From contig CAJWYM010000008.1 in assembly GCA_913049555.1 (NCBI GenBank), forward strand, positions 1-63,332: 63,332 bases of DNA. The letters are read 5' to 3'. The notes under the pieces are model-generated. The model was given only the letters and a program-made list of their open reading frames with translations. It was not told the origin of the DNA and ran no database searches. Each line of letters begins with the position of its first letter. The stretch's first letter is position 1. This document shows, piece after piece, positions 54,405 through 63,189 of the stretch. The DNA is from an uncultured Opitutia bacterium (GTDB taxonomy: Bacteria; Verrucomicrobiota; Verrucomicrobiia; Opitutales; CAJWYM01). A program made the position numbers and the translations under genes.

Positions 54405-55907
54405 TTAATAAACGGTTGGAAAGTATATGAAAAAATGTGTTCCTTTATTTTTTTCTGATGAGACTCCTAGTCTTCCATTGTTATCTTTTACAAATAGTTG
54501 GGCGTTGTACAAGCCAAAACCAGAGCCCTCTTTTTTTCCTTTTGTCGAATAAAAAGGTTTGAAAATTTGAGAAAAATGTTCTTCGGCAATACCGCATCCA
54601 TTGTCTTTGATAGAGAGAACGACTGAGTTGTGCTCTAGTTTTGATTCTTTGGAGATCGTTCCGTTAAAATATAAATCTCCCTTTTTTACCTCAGCCAAAC
54701 AAATATCAATTGTTCCGTCTTTTAAATTGGCATCTCTGGCGTTCAATAGTAAATTTAAGAGAGTTTGTCTGTAGATCACTTCATCTAAATATACCGGTAT
54801 CGTTTTTTCGGGCAATTCAAGCGTTAATTTCATTTGCTTTGGAATGACTACTTGAACGAGTTCTATTTGGTCTTTTGTAACTGCAGCTATATCTATTAGG
54901 GATCTTTGGTTCTCGGATTCTTTGTGCAGGTCTATTATTCTTCGCACTAATTTTTGTGCCTGCATGGTGTTTTTCTTGATATTTGTCAATCCTTGGTGCA
55001 TGGATGATTTTTCCTCTACCTCAGTCAAGTATAGCTCACTAAGAGAGAAAATACCGCCCATGAGATTGCTAAAATCATGAACCAGTCCATTGGTTACTTG
55101 AACAAGACTATCTTTCCAAACAGATTTAGAAAGTCTTTGCTCTGCGAGCGCTTGACGAGTCACATCCATTAAGACTCCTTCATACCCAATCAAAATGCCA
55201 CCAGGAGTCTTAAGAGGAGTCCTTACATCCAAAATATAGCGGATATCCGAGCTTTTAAGGAGTTTTATTCTGTAGGTAAAACTGAATGAGTCTTTGACTT
55301 GTTGTTCTTGTTCAAGTCTTTGTAGAAAAAAATCACGATCGCTCTCATGGATAAGTTTAAGAAACAAACTTCCAGTTTTATGCAATTGATTTTCAGAGAT
55401 TCCTAAAAACTCCTCAGCTTTTTGATCAATAAAGCTGAAAGACAGATCTGGGCGTTGATTGAAAAATATACCTGGAAAATTTTGTAAATAATTTTGAAGT
55501 TTGCTCTCTGCTGATTGAAGACGCAAAAACATTTCTGTAATGATTTTAGGTTGTGATGGAATATCTCCCAAGAAAGAATTTTTCAGCAAATTATGGGGAG
55601 CTAGTGTTGAGAGAATTGTAATGAAAATCTGGTTTTTGTGCTTGAGGATTTCAACAGAGATACCGGTAGCCAGTTGTTTGTCATTATCAAATAAAGGTAA
55701 AAATAAATTTCCAGCACAGTCGCTTAAGGTGGAGGGTAAAATATTCTTCCACCTAGGATGTAAGTTTTCCATCAATTCAATAAAACAGGTTCCTGAAATA
55801 TTTTCCATTTCGAGCCCTATCCACTGACAGAAATTCGATGAGCAACTCTCAATAGCTCCTAATTTTGAGGTAATTACTTGGCTAGATTTAAACTGTGGAA
55901 ATATCAT
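54405..55907 (-). CDS. PAS-domain sensor histidine kinase
   Basis: 500 residues, no membrane segment, so cytoplasmic. An N-terminal PAS-like region (~1-110), a second PAS (~135-255), the phosphoacceptor His277 in GLVHDFSN, and an ATPase domain with N-box NLLLNARDAN, G1 DNGCGI and G2 GSGFGL. This H-box class often pairs with NtrC-type regulators. It is divergent from flgB, whose promoter is sigma-54 dependent, so it could be the FlgS/FleS-like kinase for a flagellar activator. No response regulator gene is present in the window to confirm this. Confidence 0.85.
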   Translation of the reverse strand: MIFPQFKSSQVITSKLGAIESCSSNFCQWIGLEMENISGTCFIELMENLHPRWKNILPSTLSDCAGNLFLPLFDNDKQLATGISVEILKHKNQIFITILSTLAPHNLLKNSFLGDIPSQPKIITEMFLRLQSAESKLQNYLQNFPGIFFNQRPDLSFSFIDQKAEEFLGISENQLHKTGSLFLKLIHESDRDFFLQRLEQEQQVKDSFSFTYRIKLLKSSDIRYILDVRTPLKTPGGILIGYEGVLMDVTRQALAEQRLSKSVWKDSLVQVTNGLVHDFSNLMGGIFSLSELYLTEVEEKSSMHQGLTNIKKNTMQAQKLVRRIIDLHKESENQRSLIDIAAVTKDQIELVQVVIPKQMKLTLELPEKTIPVYLDEVIYRQTLLNLLLNARDANLKDGTIDICLAEVKKGDLYFNGTISKESKLEHNSVVLSIKDNGCGIAEEHFSQIFKPFYSTKGKKEGSGFGLYNAQLFVKDNNGRLGVSSEKNKGTHFFIYFPTVY

Positions 55908-56050
55908 AAATAGTTTAAAATCTCATAATAGAGACTTTTGTATTTTTTACTAGGAATAAAATGCTACTCTAGGTTGCAGTTTTAGATAGGAATTGCCACA
56001 GATCCCTGATTCATAATGCGAAAGAACGAGATATTAAATGCAATACTTCT

Positions 56051-56067
56051 TTGGCATGGAATTTGCA
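56051..56067 (+). promoter_or_regulatory. Sigma-54 (-24/-12) promoter of the flagellar operon
   Basis: TTGGCATGGAATTTGCA matches the sigma-54 consensus YTGGCACGRNNNTTGCW at all but one defined position. The GG (56053-56054) and GC (56065-56066) elements are exactly 12 bases apart. The start of transcription would fall near 56078, one base before the flgB ATG at 56079. Confidence 0.8.
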
Positions 56068-56078
56068 GTGATTTCTCC

Positions 56079-56465
56079 ATGGAAATGTTAGGAAAACTCT
56101 ACTCGTTGCAAAATTATGTAATTTCTAATAAATTGTTAGATAAAGCGCACCTCAATCATGAAGTGCTTTCTCACAATCTTGCCAACATTGAAACCCCTGG
56201 TTATAAGCGTAGTAAGGTTGAGGAGACTTTCGATGCAAAGCTTCAATCTTTGGTAGATGCCAAGAAGGTTTCTCAAATCAAAAACCTAAACCCGAAGGCG
56301 GTTGTTGATTTTGACAGTAAGCCCATTCGTGTTGATGGAAACAACGTCGAATTGGATAAAGAGCTCATGCACATCAATCAAAATGCTCTAAACTATGAGT
56401 TTCTTACTCAATCTGTTTCTGGAACGATTAAGCATCTCAACACTGCTATCCGGGGTCGTATTTAA
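56079..56465 (+). CDS. flgB: Flagellar proximal rod protein FlgB
   Basis: 128 residues from ATG 56079; ATG 56085 is the alternative. A frame to 56016 exists but that extension spans the sigma-54 promoter and would make FlgB too long. Landmarks are the rod-protein N-terminal HNLANIETPGYKRSK and a C-terminal amphipathic helix. FlgB with FlgC builds the proximal rod of the flagellar basal body. First gene of the operon; with the mapped promoter its mRNA would be nearly leaderless. Confidence 0.9.
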   Translation: MEMLGKLYSLQNYVISNKLLDKAHLNHEVLSHNLANIETPGYKRSKVEETFDAKLQSLVDAKKVSQIKNLNPKAVVDFDSKPIRVDGNNVELDKELMHINQNALNYEFLTQSVSGTIKHLNTAIRGRI

Positions 56466-56489
56466 TTTATAAAATTTGGAGAATTTATT

Positions 56490-56909
56490 ATGAGTATGAA
56501 TTTAATACCAGGCATCCAGTCTACTTCAAGCGCTTTAACAGCTGAGAAACTTCGACTAGATATGGTGGCTCAAAACATTGCTAACGCGAATACCACTCAA
56601 GATTTGAATGGAGAGGTTTACAAAAGAAAAGAAGTCATCTTCGAGTCTAGTTTAAAAAGAGCCGAAAATGGAAACGTTTACAAAGGTGTGAATGTGGTCG
56701 AAATCCGCGATGACAATTCTCCAGGAAAGAAAGTGTACCGCCCTGGACATCCACATGCTGATGAAAGAGGCATGGTTCAAATGCCTAATGTGGAGGTTAC
56801 CAAGGAAATGGTGGATCTTATTACGGCATCTAGGTCTTACGAAGCAAACTTAACGGTAGTAAGAACTGCTCGACAAATGGCTCAGCAGGCTTTAAGAATT
56901 GGAAGATAA
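56490..56909 (+). CDS. flgC: Flagellar proximal rod protein FlgC
   Basis: 139 residues, usual length. The N-terminal rod motif (MVAQNIANANTTQDLNGEVYKRK) and C-terminal VTKEMVDLITASRSYEANL are hallmarks of FlgC. A GGAG site lies about 10 bases before the ATG. 24 bases after flgB. Periplasmic rod component exported by the flagellar type III apparatus. Confidence 0.95.
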   Translation: MSMNLIPGIQSTSSALTAEKLRLDMVAQNIANANTTQDLNGEVYKRKEVIFESSLKRAENGNVYKGVNVVEIRDDNSPGKKVYRPGHPHADERGMVQMPNVEVTKEMVDLITASRSYEANLTVVRTARQMAQQALRIGR

Positions 56910-56925
56910 TTTAAAATAAAAACTC

Positions 56926-57453
56926 ATGTCTGATATGAATGCAATCCCTTCTCTAAGTGACCTCCTAAGCCAAAATGGAAATGGGGGGATCGCTGGTAAT
57001 TCTCTTCTAAGACCCCAATCATCCAACAGTGAGCAATCTTCGGGAGTATCTGCTGCCAATGCTGCTTTTCTATCTGGGACTGGTGGAACCGGCAATGTTT
57101 CTCCGATTTCTCAGGATATGGCAAAAGCAGGTTTAACTTCATCAAATCCAGCCCAAGCGAATCCTAGTCTTTCTAACAATGCCACCTCTAATGCGGGTGT
57201 CAACATGATCGCAGGCAGTCAGAAAGTCGATGCTCCAGGTTTTCGTGACATGTTTGAAGGACTGATCAAAGGGGTTCACCAGAAGCAACTGGATGCTGCA
57301 GGTAAAAAGCGAGATATTTTACTAGGAAAAAGTGACAATATTCACGAGGCTATGGTGTCTGCACAAGAAGCCGGAGTCGCATTCAATCTAATGATTCAAG
57401 TCCGAAATAAGCTTGTTGACTCCTACAAAGAATTACTCAGAATGCGTGTTTAA
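56926..57453 (+). CDS. fliE: Flagellar hook-basal body protein FliE, with long N-terminal extension
   Basis: 175 residues. The FliE domain is the C-terminal ~85 (FRDMFEGLIKGVHQKQLDAA to VRNKLVDSYKELLRM). The preceding ~90 residues are Ser/Asn/Gly/Ala-rich and unstructured in appearance, making it almost twice the usual ~100 residues. FliE joins the MS ring to the rod. 16 bases after flgC. Confidence 0.92.
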   Translation: MSDMNAIPSLSDLLSQNGNGGIAGNSLLRPQSSNSEQSSGVSAANAAFLSGTGGTGNVSPISQDMAKAGLTSSNPAQANPSLSNNATSNAGVNMIAGSQKVDAPGFRDMFEGLIKGVHQKQLDAAGKKRDILLGKSDNIHEAMVSAQEAGVAFNLMIQVRNKLVDSYKELLRMRV

Positions 57454-57469
57454 TTTTCTGTAGAAGTTT

Positions 57470-59044
57470 ATGAACTCCATTTTAAAGAACGTCCAAGACT
57501 TTTGGTCTAAACTAGCACTGAACCAAAGAATTTCTTTGGTGGCAGCACTCCTATTAGTTTTGGGTGTTGTTATCTTCCTTTACAACTGGGCATCTGAGCC
57601 CAAAATGAACTTTTTGCTAGGGGGTATTGGCCAGAGTGATATGGCTGAAATTGCAGCAAAATTAGATGAAAAGGGGATAGACTACAAAACTGGCGGTTCT
57701 ATGGGATCCGGCTCAATTTATATCAATGCGGACAAAGATATGACCGCCAGAATTCGTCTCGATCTTTTTGGTCAAGGGTTGCCGAGCGGTGATTCTGTTG
57801 GCTTTGAAATTTTTGATCAAAACAACTTTGGCATCAGTGATTTTGCTCAACGAACCAATCTTGTACGAGCGATACAAGGAGAATTAGCTAGAACAATTTC
57901 TCAAATTAAAGGGATAAAAAGTGCACGTGTGCAAGCGGTAGTTCCAGAAAACAAACTTCTGATAACGGATCCATCCTCCAGAGCGAAAGCTTCTGTATTT
58001 ATTGATACCGGTAATGGGAGAATTACTGAATCTCAAGTGAATTCTATTCGATCTTTAGTATCCAATGCGATTGAGGGCGTTGCCGTCGAAGACGTTGCTG
58101 TTATAGACAATCATGGAAACAATTTAACGGAGTCTTTAGGGGAAAGTTCTATGGGTGGACAAAATGCCTTAAAAGTCCAAGAAAATATTGAGAAATATTA
58201 TTCTCGCAAAATTGTAGCCATGCTTACACCGATTGTTGGTCCAGGCAATGTGGTTGCCGAAGTTTCAGTTGAGATCGATACAACCGCTCAAACTTTTTTA
58301 GAAGAAAAGTTTGATCCAGATGTCCAAGTAGTGCGTTCTCAAACTACGGATGAAGATAAATTAAATACCACTGAAGGAAAAAGTCAGGAGGGGGGCGTAG
58401 GCGCTGCTGCCAACATTCCCGCTGCTGCAGATGCCGGTGGAAATGAACCTACAATTGTCAGTCAGACAGACGAGACGCGAAAAACTAAAAACACTCAATA
58501 CGAGATCAACCGATCCTTAAGAGAACAAGTTCAAAACCCAGGAAGTGTCAAAAGTAAAAGAGCCACTGTTTACCTAAACAAGCGACAAGAGGAAGGGGCA
58601 CAAGCGAGAACTGCTGAGGAACTTGAAGATTTTAGAATCACTGTTGCCAATGCATTGGGTGTAGATTTGAGTATTGCAGATGGCAATTTGGACCAAATTG
58701 AAAACCTTGTCGCTGTTAAAGAGATCGCTTTTTCTCAACCTGCAGGGAACGTATCTGGCCAAACTACAGAAAGTTTTGTTATAAAATACGGCGACTTAGT
58801 AAAAAAGTTCATTGCTGGAGCAATCATATTGGGTATTTTATTTTACATGATGAAAGTTCTTAAAGGATTTAAACCGCAGGCAAATGATGTTGAAATTTTA
58901 TCGGACCTTGACTCTAACAATATTGCTCCCAATCAATTAGATACCAACCTTACCCCAGAGTTATTGAATGATTTAATACAAGAAAAGCCAGAAAATGTCA
59001 GCACAGCTCTTAAGAGTTGGGTTCAAGACAACCCTAACAATTAA
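57470..59044 (+). CDS. fliF: Flagellar MS-ring protein FliF
   Basis: 524 residues. Membrane segments at about 25-44 (VAALLLVLGVVIFLYNWA) and 447-463 (AGAIILGILFYMMKVLK) flank a large periplasmic part with two ring-building motifs, including the YscJ/FliF region (GDSVGFEIFDQNNFGISDF, then INSIRSLVSNAIEGV-like). The C-terminal tail after 463 would bind FliG. 16 bases after fliE, 42 before fliG. Confidence 0.95.
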   Translation: MNSILKNVQDFWSKLALNQRISLVAALLLVLGVVIFLYNWASEPKMNFLLGGIGQSDMAEIAAKLDEKGIDYKTGGSMGSGSIYINADKDMTARIRLDLFGQGLPSGDSVGFEIFDQNNFGISDFAQRTNLVRAIQGELARTISQIKGIKSARVQAVVPENKLLITDPSSRAKASVFIDTGNGRITESQVNSIRSLVSNAIEGVAVEDVAVIDNHGNNLTESLGESSMGGQNALKVQENIEKYYSRKIVAMLTPIVGPGNVVAEVSVEIDTTAQTFLEEKFDPDVQVVRSQTTDEDKLNTTEGKSQEGGVGAAANIPAAADAGGNEPTIVSQTDETRKTKNTQYEINRSLREQVQNPGSVKSKRATVYLNKRQEEGAQARTAEELEDFRITVANALGVDLSIADGNLDQIENLVAVKEIAFSQPAGNVSGQTTESFVIKYGDLVKKFIAGAIILGILFYMMKVLKGFKPQANDVEILSDLDSNNIAPNQLDTNLTPELLNDLIQEKPENVSTALKSWVQDNPNN

Positions 59045-59086
59045 CAAACTGTTTGCTAATAAACTTATCCCCAAAAAGATTGAATT

Positions 59087-60112
59087 GTGACTGAAGAAAA
59101 CGCCGCCGAAGAATATTCGAAATTTACCAAAGTTCAGAAGTTAGCTCACTTAATGGTTGTAGTAGGACCTGACTCTGCAGCATTGCTCATGAAGAATTTT
59201 GACGATGATTTGGTTGAAGAAATTTGTAAAGAAGTCACCACGATTCCGATTGTTGAAAAACCGTTGCAGAAGAAAGTAATCGAAGATTTTTCCGAAGTGA
59301 TTGGTGAAAGCTTGAGTGCCTCATTAGGGGGATATTCTTTTGCCGAAAAAGCCTTGTCCATTTCAAAGGGCTCTTTTAGAGCTAGCACTCTTCTAAACCG
59401 GATTGCACCCGTATCTGAAACACTGGATGTAATGAAGGATATTAAGGAGATGGATCCGCAAAAGATCTACAGCATCATTCGCGGGGAGCAATCCCAAACG
59501 ATTGCTTTTGTGATCGCTAACTTACCCCCACAAAAAGGTGCTAATGTGTTGTCAATGTTACCGACTGATTCACAAAATAAAGTGGTGGAGAGGATCGGTG
59601 TAATGGAATCTGCAACTCTTGAGCAAGTAAATATGGTGGTGGATTCTCTTCGTAAACGGTTGATCCAAAATCAAGAATCCCCACGGATTAGAACTGGAGG
59701 AATCCAAGCTGCTGCAGACATTCTTAAAGGAGTTTCAAACAAAGAAGACCGACAAAATTTACTTGAAAAGATTGAAAAAACAAACCCCGAAGTTGGAGCA
59801 GGGATCAGAAAAAGAATGTTCGAATTTGACGACCTCTTGGCACTTTCTGCTCAAGATTTGCAACTAGTAGTTAAGGATGTTGATAAAGATGTTTTAGTTT
59901 TAGCTCTCAAAACTGCGAGTAAAGAGCTCACAGATTCCGTGATGGGTGCGGTTTCAAAAAGGGCTGCTGAGACTTTAAAAGAAGATCTCGAATTTTTAGG
60001 TGCTAAAAGAAAAGTGGATGTTGAAAATGCTCAAGCAGAAATAATCCAATTAGTTAAGGAAATGGAAGAAGAAGGATCCATTGTTTTAGCGGAGGGAGAT
60101 GACGTTGTCTAA
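59087..60112 (+). CDS. fliG: Flagellar motor switch protein FliG
   Basis: 341 residues from GTG 59087. FliG-N, middle and C domains are present: SIIRGEQSQTIAFVIANLPPQ (the EHPQ-like middle motif reads EQSQ), IRKRMFEFDDL and LALKTASKELTDSVMGAVSKR with the charged torque helix. It links the MS ring to the C ring and contacts the stator. Its stop overlaps the next gene by 14 bases. Confidence 0.95.
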   Translation: MTEENAAEEYSKFTKVQKLAHLMVVVGPDSAALLMKNFDDDLVEEICKEVTTIPIVEKPLQKKVIEDFSEVIGESLSASLGGYSFAEKALSISKGSFRASTLLNRIAPVSETLDVMKDIKEMDPQKIYSIIRGEQSQTIAFVIANLPPQKGANVLSMLPTDSQNKVVERIGVMESATLEQVNMVVDSLRKRLIQNQESPRIRTGGIQAAADILKGVSNKEDRQNLLEKIEKTNPEVGAGIRKRMFEFDDLLALSAQDLQLVVKDVDKDVLVLALKTASKELTDSVMGAVSKRAAETLKEDLEFLGAKRKVDVENAQAEIIQLVKEMEEEGSIVLAEGDDVV

Positions 60113-60785
60113 CAGAGTCATTCAGTTCAATAGACCTGTAAAGAATATAAAAATTTCGTACTATGGAGACCCAGATGTTTCTGTAGAGAAGGTTTCCGAG
60201 ATAGAAAAAAACGCATCTTCGCAAGGTTATGCAAAAGCAGAGGCTTTTTACAAAGATCAGATTTTACAACTCCAAGAAAAAGTCGCTGAAAAGCAACAAA
60301 ATTTCCTTAATATTCTTCAGGATGAGTTTAAAAATTTCATAAATACAATCAACAATGATTTACCCTCCTTAGTTCTAGCGGTCGCAGAGAGAGTCTTTGC
60401 CGGAGTATCTATTGACAAAGAGATCGTCACTAAGGTCTTGCAAGAGCTTACCAGTGAATTTAGCGATTCAAACGAGGAATTGATTGTTCATTTATGCGAA
60501 TCGGATTTTAAATTAATGAAATCTGCAGATGGAGACAAAGCCGATCAAGAACTTCCTCAAGAGAGTGAGGAACAAGACTTCTCTGCTGCATTGGCTGGAA
60601 TTTTTGATAGTTTCGATGGACCCAATGATGAAGAGCAGACTCTTGAGGGTTTCAGTCATGTAAAATTTGTAATCGACGAAAGTTTGTCCTCTGGAGACTG
60701 TGTAGTCAAAAGTCGTTTTGGTATTCTAGACGGCCGAATTGAGACGAAATTGAAAAGAATCAAAAAAGAACTGGAGTTGACGTGA
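60099..60785 (+). CDS. fliH: Flagellar assembly protein FliH-like
   Basis: 228 residues; ATG 60099 lies inside the fliG end, after a strong GGAGGGAG site. A long coiled-coil stretch (~50-85) precedes a FliH/HrpE-like domain (VLAVAERVFAGVSIDKEIVTKVL) and an acidic linker. The C-terminus (SSGDCVVKSRFGILDGRIETKL) is the typical vacuolar-ATPase-E-like ending. It regulates the FliI ATPase. Assigned as much by position between fliG and fliI as by sequence. Confidence 0.85.
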   Translation: MTLSNRVIQFNRPVKNIKISYYGDPDVSVEKVSEIEKNASSQGYAKAEAFYKDQILQLQEKVAEKQQNFLNILQDEFKNFINTINNDLPSLVLAVAERVFAGVSIDKEIVTKVLQELTSEFSDSNEELIVHLCESDFKLMKSADGDKADQELPQESEEQDFSAALAGIFDSFDGPNDEEQTLEGFSHVKFVIDESLSSGDCVVKSRFGILDGRIETKLKRIKKELELT

Positions 60786-62107
60786 TTGAAGATCTGAAAT
60801 CTAACTTAAGTTGGATGGAGACAAAAATCAAAGCCATTCATGCCTCTGAAAAAGTCGGTTCAGTGGTTCGGGTTACTGGTCTCATTATTGAATCTGAGGG
60901 ACCTGAAGTTTCCATTGGTCAGGTGTGTGAGATTGTTTCCCCAGATCGTTTAAAAATTATAAAAGCCCAAGTAGTGGCTTTCGAGGGGAATCGTGTTTTA
61001 TTGATGAGACTCAGCGGTGATTCTGAGATTCATCCGGGATCTAAAACAGTTGCCAAAGGAGGCGGAACGGATTTTCCCGTTGGAGAAGGATTGATTGGAA
61101 GAGTCATTGATGGAATGGGTCGTCCTATAGATGGCAAAGGTCCTCTGCGTGTGGAACACAAAAAAGGTCTGGATCGGGATCCTCCAAACCCAATGGAGAG
61201 AAGGGTTATCCGAAAGCCATTTCAGACTGGAATTAAATCGATCGATACGTTTACGCCTTTGGGAGAAGGGCAAAGAGTAGGAATTTTTGCAAGCAGTGGG
61301 GTCGGTAAGTCTGTTTTATTGGGCATGGTTGCTCGAGGCTCTCAAGCAGATGTGAATGTAATTGCTCTCGTTGGAGAGCGGGGTAGGGAATTAAAAGAAT
61401 TTATCGACAATGATCTAGGGATAGAAGGAATGGATCGTTCGATCGTAGTTGTCGCAACTTCTGACCAGCCTGCACCTATGAGAATAAGAGCTGCATTATT
61501 GGCGACCTCTATTGCCGAGTATTTCCGAGATCAAGAAAAGGCTGTTTTGTTTTTGATGGATTCAGTAACTCGATTTGCAATGGCCCAAAGAGAAATTGGT
61601 TTGGCTGTAGGTGAACCCCCTGCAACTAGAGGTTACACACCCTCAGTATTCTCTGTTTTACCAAGACTGCTCGAGAGGACAGGAATGGGACCTCAAAACA
61701 GTGGATTTATTACAGCTATTTACACAGTTTTGGTGGAAGGGGACGATATGGATGAACCGGTTGCAGATGCGGTCCGAGGATTTTTAGATGGCCATATCGT
61801 CTTGAGTCGTGCTTTGGCAAATGCAAATCATTTTCCTGCCGTAGATGTTCTCGATAGTATCAGCCGATTGGATCGTATTGTGACCTCATCAGAGGAGAGA
61901 GGAACAACCTCTTTAGCCAGAAACTTATTGGCTTTGTATCGTGACAACGAAGACCTAATCAATGTGGGGGCTTACGTTAAAAACACAAACCCTGAGATTG
62001 ATAAAGCCATTGAAAAGCATTCCTTACTGAAAGAGTTTTTGAAACAAGATTTTGACAAGCTTTACGATCGAGAGAAAAGTGTCAAAATGTTACAAGATCT
62101 GCTCTGA
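60782..62107 (+). CDS. fliI: Flagellum-specific ATPase FliI
   Basis: 441 residues from GTG 60782, overlapping the fliH stop (GTGA). F1-beta-like ATPase with Walker A GVGKS (Lys176), VGERGRELKEFIDNDLG, Walker B VLFLMDSVTRFAMAQREIGLAVGEPPA region and Q-rich exit. It powers export of flagellar subunits with FliH and FliJ. Its stop overlaps the fliJ start (TGATG). Confidence 0.95.
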   Translation: MIEDLKSNLSWMETKIKAIHASEKVGSVVRVTGLIIESEGPEVSIGQVCEIVSPDRLKIIKAQVVAFEGNRVLLMRLSGDSEIHPGSKTVAKGGGTDFPVGEGLIGRVIDGMGRPIDGKGPLRVEHKKGLDRDPPNPMERRVIRKPFQTGIKSIDTFTPLGEGQRVGIFASSGVGKSVLLGMVARGSQADVNVIALVGERGRELKEFIDNDLGIEGMDRSIVVVATSDQPAPMRIRAALLATSIAEYFRDQEKAVLFLMDSVTRFAMAQREIGLAVGEPPATRGYTPSVFSVLPRLLERTGMGPQNSGFITAIYTVLVEGDDMDEPVADAVRGFLDGHIVLSRALANANHFPAVDVLDSISRLDRIVTSSEERGTTSLARNLLALYRDNEDLINVGAYVKNTNPEIDKAIEKHSLLKEFLKQDFDKLYDREKSVKMLQDLL

Positions 62108-62550
62108 TGAAAAAATTTAAATACAACTTAGAAAGTTTGCTTCATTTAAGAGGTAAGAAGGAAGTGGATTTATTACAATTGTATGCTTCCCAGATAAGAG
62201 TTCGTGTAGAATCTGAAAATAAGTATAAAAAAGAATTAAATCGGTTAGAAATTGTAAAAGATTCCATAAATAATATGAGATCCGGCCAATTTAAGCCCGC
62301 GGATCAATCCTATTACTTATCAGAAATCTTAAGGCTTCAAAAATTGATTGATAATCTTTTAGAGGATTTAAATAAAAAAGAAAAAAATGAAGAGATTGCT
62401 CGCAAAAATTATCTGAATGCAAGAGCAGAAAAAGGGATTTTGGAAAAACTTAAAGAGCGTAAGCGCATCCATCACTTTAAGGAACAAACTAAACTGGAAC
62501 AGAAGTTGCTTGATGATATTGTTTCATCAAGTATGACCCATAAAATGTAG
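62107..62550 (+). CDS. fliJ: Flagellar export protein FliJ-like
   Basis: 147 residues, almost all charged coiled coil, starting MKKFKYNLESLLHLRGKKE, a typical FliJ opening. FliJ is a soluble stalk and chaperone-escort component of the export ATPase. One-base overlap with fliI and 12 bases before the MotE-like gene. FliJ proteins diverge fast, so position is part of the evidence. Confidence 0.85.
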   Translation: MKKFKYNLESLLHLRGKKEVDLLQLYASQIRVRVESENKYKKELNRLEIVKDSINNMRSGQFKPADQSYYLSEILRLQKLIDNLLEDLNKKEKNEEIARKNYLNARAEKGILEKLKERKRIHHFKEQTKLEQKLLDDIVSSSMTHKM

Positions 62551-62562
62551 GAGAAACTATCG

Positions 62563-63180
62563 GTGCCTAAGTCGTTATTAATTGCAGCAATTATATCAAC
62601 TCTCATAACTATGGGACTTTCGTATTTTATGATTAAGAATAAATCGGATGCATTGGCAAATGCTAAGCCTCCTAAAGAGGAAGCATCGAATCCAGATGAT
62701 AAGTTTGATACACTGAACCCAATTACTTTTGAGAGCATACAGACTCCTAATTTTAATAAATTCATTGCTGAAGTTCAGAATAAAGAAAAACTTCTTAAGG
62801 ATAAAGAAACTCAACTGAAGCTTCAAGAGGAGAGGATAAAGGCCGAAAAACAAAGCCTAGAGGTTCTTAAAAAGAACATCATTCGTTTGCAAAAGGAATT
62901 TGATCAAAAAGCTAAAAAGTTTGAAACCACTCGTATTGCCATAGATGGGGAGCAAAGCAAAAATATCAAAGAGCTGGCTACTACCTATGCGACCCTATCC
63001 CCACAGGCAGCGGTATCTATAATGGACGAGTTGGCCGAAGAGTTTGCTGTTCAAATTTTGTCGCGTATGAAACCAGAGGAGATCGGGCCTATCTTTGAAG
63101 AAATGACTGTTGGGGGTGAAAATATGACCAAAAAAGCCAGTCGTTTGTCCAACATGCTTCGCTTACTTAGTCCTAATTAA
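62563..63180 (+). CDS. MotE-like (MgtE-N-related) flagellar accessory protein
   Basis: 205 residues from GTG 62563, with a good GGAGAAA site. A membrane anchor (~1-25), a coiled coil (~70-135) and a C-terminal helical domain ATLSPQAAVSIMDELAEEFAVQILSRMKPEEIG, which is the MgtE-N-like module of MotE chaperones. Such proteins stabilise MotC or other periplasmic motor parts in some bacteria; that function is inferred. Directly downstream of fliJ, as in many flagellar operons. Confidence 0.75.
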   Translation: MPKSLLIAAIISTLITMGLSYFMIKNKSDALANAKPPKEEASNPDDKFDTLNPITFESIQTPNFNKFIAEVQNKEKLLKDKETQLKLQEERIKAEKQSLEVLKKNIIRLQKEFDQKAKKFETTRIAIDGEQSKNIKELATTYATLSPQAAVSIMDELAEEFAVQILSRMKPEEIGPIFEEMTVGGENMTKKASRLSNMLRLLSPN

Positions 63181-63189
63181 TAATTTCTT

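Noticed and set aside
56016-56078. N-terminal extension of FlgB
   Set aside because: It covers the sigma-54 promoter and gives a FlgB longer than the family without conserved residues.
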